Below are positions 25,501-34,500 of a DNA stretch of 64,000 nucleotides, in pieces. The stretch covers positions 8,228,721-8,292,720 of the forward strand of contig CM037457.1 in the NCBI GenBank assembly GCA_021014325.1, read 5' to 3'. Every line of letters starts with the position of its first letter. The first letter of the stretch is position 1. The notes beneath the pieces were generated by a model, which saw only the letters and a list, made by a program, of their open reading frames with translations, searched no databases and was not told the origin of the DNA. Source of the stretch: Plazaster borealis (Eukaryota; Echinodermata; Asteroidea; Forcipulatida; Labidiasteridae). The position numbers were made by a program, and so were the translations under genes.

Positions 25501-28500
25501 AATCATTCGTTATATTTACCTCGTTCTCAGAATAAAGTGATTTAGCAACAATATCAAGTAACATCCTCGTCTCAGCTTGAAATTCATGTTTGTGTGTGGA
25601 TCCTAAAAACAGCCAATCCAACAAATGAAGTTTATCAAATCAAACTTAAACAACAGGTTATACATGTACATAGTACATAAACATGTACATGTAGAAGGGA
25701 TTATTTCAAATTTTTGTTGAAGATAATGCATTGAAAAACATGATTCTTTTTTTGAATAAAATTAGTGAATACATGTACATGAAAGCATCACAATTTTGAA
25801 TTTTAGAAAGGCTACTGTGTTACCAAATTTATTAATTCCTACACTAAGTAAACATGATATAAGAGAAGCATTTACATTTAAAAAAACTTGTTGGTTTGTT
25901 TTCAACATTTGAGCAACATCAGGGAAAGTTCTAAGAGTTGAGATGCTACATTTATTATTAGTGTTTTAAATGAAGTGTGCAATGTACTTAAGAATAATAC
26001 ATTAAAATTATTCTTATTTCTAGTAGAAATTAATTGGACAGCTGATTTTGCTCTGCTGATCCCTTATGTATGTAATTAATTTTGAGACAAATACCCATGG
26101 GCATGAAAACACTTCTTTGGATCACTGCTCACATAAATATGATATTATGCAGAGGATCTACTGCATGATACGTTTCATTGAAAACATTTGTGCTGACAAT
26201 AAACTTGGAATCATTTGAAGTCATGGGTTTTGATGTATGATTAGCTTACCAGCCACTGACTCTACATGACAATAAACTTGGATTCATTTGAAGTCATGGG
26301 TTTTGATGTATGATTAGCTTACCAGCCACTGACTCTACATGACAATAAACTTGGATTCATTTGAAGTCATGGGTTTTGATGTATGATTAGCTTACCAGCC
26401 ACTGACTCTACATGACAATAAACTTGGATTCATTTGAAGTCATGGGTTTTGATGTATGATTAGCTTACCAGCCACTGACTCTACATGACAATAAACTTGG
26501 AATCATGTGAAGTCATGGGTTTTGATGATTAGCTTACCAGCCACTGACTCTACATGACAATCAACTTGGAATCATGTGAAGTCATGGGTTTTGATGTATG
26601 ATTAGCTTACCAGCCACTGACTCTACATGACAATAAACTTGGATTCATTTGAAGTCATGGGTTTTGATGTATGATTAGCTTACCAGCCACTGACTCTACA
26701 TGACAATAAACTTGGATTCATTTGAAGTCATGGGTTTTGATGTATGATTAGCTTACCAGCCACTGACTCTACATGACAATAAACTTGGAATCATGTGAAG
26801 TCATGGGTTTTGATGATTAGCTTACCAGCCACTGACTCTACATGACAATAAACTTGGAATCATGTGAAGTCATGGGTTTTGATGTATGATTAGCTTACCA
26901 GCCACTGACTCTACATGACAATAAACTTGGATTCATTTGAAGTCATGGGTTTTGATGTATGATTAGCTTACCAGCCACTGACTCTACATCTTGGATGATA
27001 TTATGGGTTGACTCTTCCTCTGGTTGGTTGGATGTCTCAGTGTACAGAGAAGATGAAGTGTGTACACATCGAGGTACACTGCCTAAGAAAGGGGACACAC
27101 ACCTCACAGTCACAGCATCACTACCTGTATAAAAGGATGATATATGTGGATGATTCAAAACTCCAAACCAATAGCGCACGGGGTGGTTCGTGATAGTCAG
27201 GTTTTCGTGGCGGGCGCTATGGTGAGTTGAATGAGCGGGTTGTCGGTCGTGCTGTGCATGAAAGGTAAACGAGAAATGTCTTGCACCAAGACTAGTGCAT
27301 TAGCAAACATCAGGGATGCCGGGCAGTCAAACCGCGTCAGTAACGCCGCCGATTTTCTTCATAAATTACACCAAAACGAGCGCGCACATTTTCGACTTGA
27401 TGTGCTGTCCAGAAAATGAGCTACACTAAGTGACAACTGGGGAAAAAAAATCGGCATAAAAATGTGAGTTTCTTTTCGAAAACAAATGTCACCTCCTGAA
27501 GGTACATGGGCGTAGGGCCAAGGATCGGAGGAAGTCAAGATTATTGGCACTATTAGTGGGGCTACTTGTAGAAATGCCTAAAATCCAACAACTTTTTGCA
27601 TTTACAAGTGCAACTAGCCAGTGGAGCCTAACATGTTTCTAAGTTTTGGTCGAAGGAGAGGAGACTCTTTGCTTGGCAAGTCAAACCACAAAACTTGTAC
27701 CTAGGGACTGTTTACATCGGGCGCAGAGAGGTAAAAGATTTGCCCCGATTTCAGGGTCGCCTTGTTACTTGTAGTTGTATATGAATGCTGGTCATGTCGC
27801 CCCCTAGCAAGCTCGCCCCCAACAAAGTCGCCCCCTGCAAAGTCGCCCCCTAGCCGGCTCGCCCCGGGTTGTTACAAAGTCGCCCCCTGGCAATGTCACC
27901 CCCAAACAATGTCGCCCCCTAGCAAAGTCACCCCCCGTGTCGCCCCCAGCCAATGTTGCCCCGTCGCAAAGTCGCCCCCAGATGTTATTTTAGTTCAGAA
28001 AATAATTAGGCTGATGGTAACGGTTTTGAATTGGCCCAGAAAGAAAGATCCATGTAGCAGCTGTGCCAAAAATATTTTCAGTTAAAAACATTTTCAGAAA
28101 AGTTTCCGTATGAAGTAATGCTTGTGGAAGGTCTAAATAGGGCCTAGTATACATAGTCTACTCATGGAGGATTTCCTTCCTCCATGGTCCACTCTACTAT
28201 AAATTAAATGTTAAATTTAGACCAGGTTTCCTGGTCAGTCGGCCACAATTTAGTGGGGTTTTTTCAAAGGTGACTCTTTTGAACCACTAATTTGAAAAGA
28301 CACTTGGGTGGCGTGCCAGACCCCCGGATCGTTCCCATCTGGCTTGGGAAGTAGCGACCCAACAAATCTGTAAACCTCAGTTTTAAATGGATACCAACCT
28401 CAAAGTTGGTACCGCACCGGGGTAAGACCACTCTCCGTCTTGTCCGTCAGTGCCAAGTATGGAGTCATCGTAAGACCTTTCTATTGTCCAAATGTGGGAT

Positions 28501-31500
28501 CATTCTAACGACAATTTCATTGTCTGGGTGTCATTGTTCCCATCTGTTTTGAGTGACAGGAAACCCACACTTGAATAAAATGCTCATTTGATAAAATCTT
28601 CACTAAGCTCCCTGCAGCTGTAAACTCTCAATTATGCTGGATAAGTGTTCGATAATTTTGTTCATGCAATATTTTGTAATGATATAATAATAATGATTGA
28701 TTGCAAAGATGAGCCTACAACATGGAATTCTTCTTCTTCTTTTATTTGCTTTTTATTACACTCATATATACATTCATAAATACCTCAGAGATATTATCAA
28801 TTCTGATCGAGATTTTGGGAGGTGAGTCCAAGTTTGTCCATCTGCAAGTAAGGCTAGTGAGTGAAGGAAAGTTGTTGAAGAGGCAAAAGAAAGCTTATCA
28901 GACGTGTCAGGGGAAAATATTCAAGCTGTGGGAGAGGTTCGTGTCGGGAGAAATTGGAACAGGCAGACTTTTAAGGGCATGCGCAAATATTTACGGAAGA
29001 GCTCCGGACGGTCAATGAATTAACTTTCATTTGTTATATGTACAGATGTATATGTAATTTTAAGCTGTCAGTTTGAAAATAACAAAAAATGATACATCTT
29101 TTCAGTGATTGCCATATGGCAAACTATTTATTTAAATGTTACATCTGTAGTTCAGTAATTGTAAAAATGTCTAACATATACTAAGTATTTGTTGGGTGAT
29201 ACGATAAATTGAGCGACGTTAATAAAATTATTGACAAACTTATGTAAATTTGGTGCATGGAGTGAATTATTTTGTGACGTTTTTTTCCCAAGCACAAACT
29301 AAACATACAGACTAGTATAAAAGCTTAAAGCTTTCCACCGAGTATCCACTATAAAAATAAAGGTAAACAAAATAACTTTCATTTTCATCTATTATTTATT
29401 TGCAAACAAAATGTATGTAAGTATAGTAACAAGTAGGCTAACGATTTTTTTAAATGTTACATCTGTAGTTTATTAAGTATTTGGGTGTAACGATAAATTG
29501 AGCGGCGGTAATAAAATAAATTGAGCGACGTTAGGCTTAATAAAATCATTGACAAACTTAAGAAATTTAGAGCATGGAGTTTATTATTTGATGACGTTTT
29601 TTACCCAAGCACAAACTAAACATACAAACTATAAGTAGGATTTACTCAATATTTCTTTCAACACAATAATTAAGCCATTATATTACCATAAAGGAGCATT
29701 ATTTTTCCGAACTAAATAACATCGGGGGCGACCTTGCGAGGGGGCGACATTGGCTGGGGCGACATTGTCAGGGGGCGACTTTGCTAGGGGGCGACATTGC
29801 CAGGGAGCGACATTGCCAGGGGGCGACTCTGTGAGAACCCGGGGCGAGCCGGCTAGGGGGCGACTTTGTAGGGGGCGACTTTGTTGGGGGCGACTTTGTT
29901 GGGGGCGAGCTTGCAAGGGGGCGAGATGACCAGCCTCCGTTGTATATAGCCCTGGTAGGACGTCAGTCAGTGCCACTGCACTGACGTCCTGGGTATAAAG
30001 CTTCTTTACAATGCGAACACAAATTTGACCACAATATTTTCCTATTTTTACCTTATTTGAGAAGCTGGAATTCCGCTCATATATTCTTGGTGACATTTAC
30101 TACACTTTGGATGAGTTCACAACTAACAAATATATCCATGGGTGAGATTATTTCCAAAAATATGTTGAAGTTCTGCACTGTAATTTTAACCATCATGTAC
30201 ATGTGTACGCTCGACCATTTTACATTTACATTTGCATTTACGGTTTAATGGGAGGTGTATAGGCTAATGTGCCTTCAAAACCCCATATCTCTTACAGTGA
30301 CTGTCAAGTTCATTTTTGAAGGCGTTCACACTAGTTGCGCTCACAACCTGTTGTGGGAGATTATTCCATTCGTTGATTACTCGTTGGGAGAAGAAGAACT
30401 GTCTACATCTAAGTGATTTGGTCAGTCTTGGCTTGAATAGTTTCATTGTATGTCCCCTAGTGCTGGTGTCCTTTGTTAGTTTGAAGAATCTTGCGTGGTT
30501 TGTCTTCTCGAGCACTGTGAGAATTTTGAATGTTTCGATAAGGTCGCCTCGGATCCTTCGTTGTTCTAGACTGTACAGATTTAAAGCCTTTAGTCTCTTT
30601 GCGTAGCTTAGGTGCCTTATCTCCGGTACCAGCTTGGTGGCCCTTCTTTGCACTTTTTCAAGTGTGTTTATGTCCTTCTTTATTGCTGGATTCCAAGCTT
30701 GGATGCAGTACTCTAAGTGAGGTCTAATGTATGCTTTGTAGAGTGTGGTGAAACCGTCTTTGTCGATATGGTTGAACGTTCTCTTGATGACGCGTTAACA
30801 GTTCATTGCTTTCCGGGATGCCTTAGCACATTGAAGACTTGTCTTGCTGTCACTTGTGATGTAGACCCCAAGGTCCTTTTCTTATTGGTCAGTATCGTCC
30901 AGTCTGGTTTCTCCCATAGTGTAGTTGTTTCTTGGTTGTTGTTTCCCATATATGCATAACCTTTCATTTACTAGCGTTGAACTTGAGAAGCCAGACTTCA
31001 GAACAGCTCTGTAATTTGTCAATATCGTCTTGTAATTTGGATGCGTCGTCTGATGAACTGTTTGAAGAGAAAATCTTGGTGTCATCAGCAAACAATTGAA
31101 TACTGGATTTCACATGTTTGGGTAGGTCATTTATGTAGAGAATGAAGAGCAATGGACCCAGCACAGATCCCTTTGGAACTCCACTTACAACGTCTGCTAT
31201 TGATGAGGTGGCATTTCTTACCGATACTGTTTGTGTTCTCCCTGTTAGAAATCCTTTGATCCAGTTCAACACTTTCCCATCATATCCATATGCCTTCAGT
31301 TTACTGAGTAGCCGTTTATGTGGCACTGAATCGAACGCCTTATGATAATCGAGGAAAATAACATCAACTCCGTCTCCCTGGTCTAACTTGTCTGTTATCT
31401 CCTCAAGTGTTTCGAGCAGGTTTGTAAGGCATGATTTCCCTGGTGTGAACCCATGTTGGCTTTCTGACATGTTCAGCCATGTTGTCACTGATGAGTGTTT

Positions 31501-34500
31501 CCATGACCTTGCACGGTATACATGTCAAGCTTACTGGTCTGTAGTTACCTGGCTTGGTTTTTTTCCCTTTCTTGAAGATAGGGGTCACCCTTGCTGACTT
31601 CCAGTCATTTGGCAGTATCCCGGAGTCAAAAGACTTCTTGAATATGATGGAAAGAGGTATTGATAGTTCCCTGCTGCACTCTTTCAAGACTCTCGGATGA
31701 ATGTGATCTGGTCCTGGACATTTGCCAGCATTTAGCTTGTCTAGCTTGCTTTGGACGTCTTCCGGTGTAAAGGTAATGTCTTCTAGTGTCTCGTATGTCC
31801 TCATCTCTAGCTCCGGGACAGTTCCAACTGGCTCCTTTGTGTAAACTGACTTGAACAATTTACTAAGTTCTTCCGCTGCTTCCTCGTCTGTTTCTGTCAG
31901 TCTCCCATCTTCCTTTTCCAACTGAGAAACACCAACTTTCACCTTTTGTTTCTCCCTTACATAATTGTAAAATGCCTTGGTCTTGGTCTTGAACTCCTTC
32001 ATTAAACGTTTTTCGTACTCTGCTTGTACTTGTCTAATTATTCTTCTTGTCTTGTTGCTCTGCTTCTTGTATTCTTTGTAGTCCTTATACTGTTTAGTCC
32101 TTCTGTATCTCTTGTAAAGACTGTATTTAGTCTTTATTGTTTTCTTGGCTCTGGAACACAACCAAAGTGGTTTGTGTCTCCTCTTTGTCTTCTTGAATGG
32201 AACATGATCATGGACTACCTTGTCGTACACACCTTTTAGTGTCTGCCAGGCTTCTGCGCTGCCTTCTTGTTCCATGTCTTTGTACCAATCTACATATCTG
32301 AAATCTTGCTGCATTGCTTCAAAGTTTCCTTCGTTATAGTTGAGCTTACCTCCCAGGGCTTCTTCTCTTGTGGATATGTTTGAACTACAAACGTACGTAT
32401 GTCCAAGTAAGACCAACATGGTCACTCTTACCAATCGGTGCTACATGTATATCTGTTAGGTTCTCAACCATAAATTCCTCGTTTGTAAATATCAGGTCTA
32501 TAGTTGATGGTGTTTGTCCATGTCTATATCTAGTTGGTATTTCCACATGCTGTGTTAGGTAAAGATCCTGAGTTATGTCGTAGAATATACTTGCTGGGTG
32601 TGATTCCCCTGCATTGACATATATCCCTCAGTCCAATTCACCTCTCGGAAGTTAAAGTCGCCAAAAATAAGTAAATGGCTGGTCTTGGTGTTTTCCAGTC
32701 TTTTCAGCTGCTGGAAAAAGCTGTCGTTGTTTTCCTGGCTGCTGTTGGGGCTTCGATAGTAGAGTCCAATCAGTAGATCATCTGACTGGTTCAGCTTATC
32801 TGACACCATAATGAGCTTTCACATTTGGTTTCGGTCATTGGTTGGCATGGGGTAGCTTGAAGTGACTCGTGTATGTACAGCAGTACTCCTCCCCCCGATG
32901 ACGAAAGCTTGTCGTCTCTGAAGAGAGTGTATCTTTCGATGGCTACCTCACTGTCTAAAACTGATGTGTCGCACCATGACTCTGTAACTCCAATTATTTT
33001 TGGTTTCCACATGTTAATGATAGCTAAAAATTCACCTCTCTTATTCACGATGCTGCTAGCATTAGTGTAATAACAGCTTAAATGTAGAAAGTTGGTTTTT
33101 CTTCCTTTTCTGTTGTAGTGGTCTTGGTGCACTGGTCATCATATTTATCAACATGTTCCTTCGTGTTAGTTCTCTTGTGTGCAGTCTGCTCTGTTGGCTT
33201 CTGCATATGTGATTCTCATTGTCAATACAAATAACTTGCGGTGCGTCTGTGCAGTGTGCTGCAGAGGACTCCTTTGACCTCTTTTTGTACAACTTCCAAG
33301 TCCCTTTTCATTGCACGGGGCTCACTTGGCTTTTGCAAGGGTTTAGAGGTAACATTATGGTGCATTTTGGGTGTTTCACATGACCGTGTAAAATCATATG
33401 CGCATGTGCGAAATGCATAGCAACCCGATGCGGATACAAAACTTGCACATGCGCGTTAGCCTTTACAAGCTCTTGGTTTATGATGTGCAGTGATGGAGCC
33501 GTAAATGTCAATTTGTTTTCACAAATAATAACATCAAAGGAGAAAATTCAACAATTTTCAAACAGGCCTCCATGGAGTTCCGGCTACAAGGAACATGTGA
33601 GTAAAAGTTCAGCTTCCTCAACATAAGGAAAAAATATGAAAAATTTGAAGTGTAAATTTTGTCGCAATGGTACGGACCTTTAATTTTACCCTGGACTCCG
33701 TCGCGTTGTATGCAACGGAGGAGTCTAACCTGGGCTAGTTGTATAGTCAAGCCTCCTATTCTCGTGGGTCTCCTAATACCGTGGTAGCAGAAAATTCACT
33801 TTTTTCCTTGTCAAAACGTCATCGATAGACGCCTTTCATACGCTAAATCAATAGCCAACAACCCTCTACCGATCTGGTAAAAACATAAAAAATGAAATGT
33901 TGCGGAAATGTTTTAAATTTAAATAATTTTGAAAAAAATGCTATTTTACCGACTGGACAAATTTTCGCTGACCATGTCTGTCAAAAGTGCCATTATATCA
34001 TTAACATTTTTACCTTTAAATGTTGTTCTGTGCATTGAAATATCAGTGCCCAGATCCTGTTCCACAGTAAAAAAAAGATTGACATCGAAAGTACGTATTT
34101 TTACCTCAAAAGCGTAAACCAATGTCTGCCGTCCAAATAAGGATAGAAAACTAAAAAAGCTAAAAAATTCAGCACCTTTGCAAAGGGCGCCGTCAATATG
34201 TAAGATTAACACACAAAGTAAAAAACTCGCTCAAATTACAGACATGCTTGCACAAGTCCAATACCTGTAGCAGGCGAATGCACGCAATTTCCAAACTTGC
34301 GCAGTTATGTTTTAACTTGCGTGGATTACTACTTTGCGCTTGAAATCTACGTCTTCGGATTGGTCCAAAATTGAGCGCAGGGGTGACTAAGGAAATTGTC
34401 GGTACTCGGTAATTAAAATGCCTAAAAGTTCAAAAAAATTCCATCTGCTGGGAAGTTAAACATCGTAATCCCAGTATTAGGTAAATATTTGAATATTATC

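Noticed and set aside
28722..29018. 98-codon frame inside the 2.16-kb element
   Set aside because: A hydrophobic start and basic tail but no family resemblance; too short and isolated to support as a transposase or gene.
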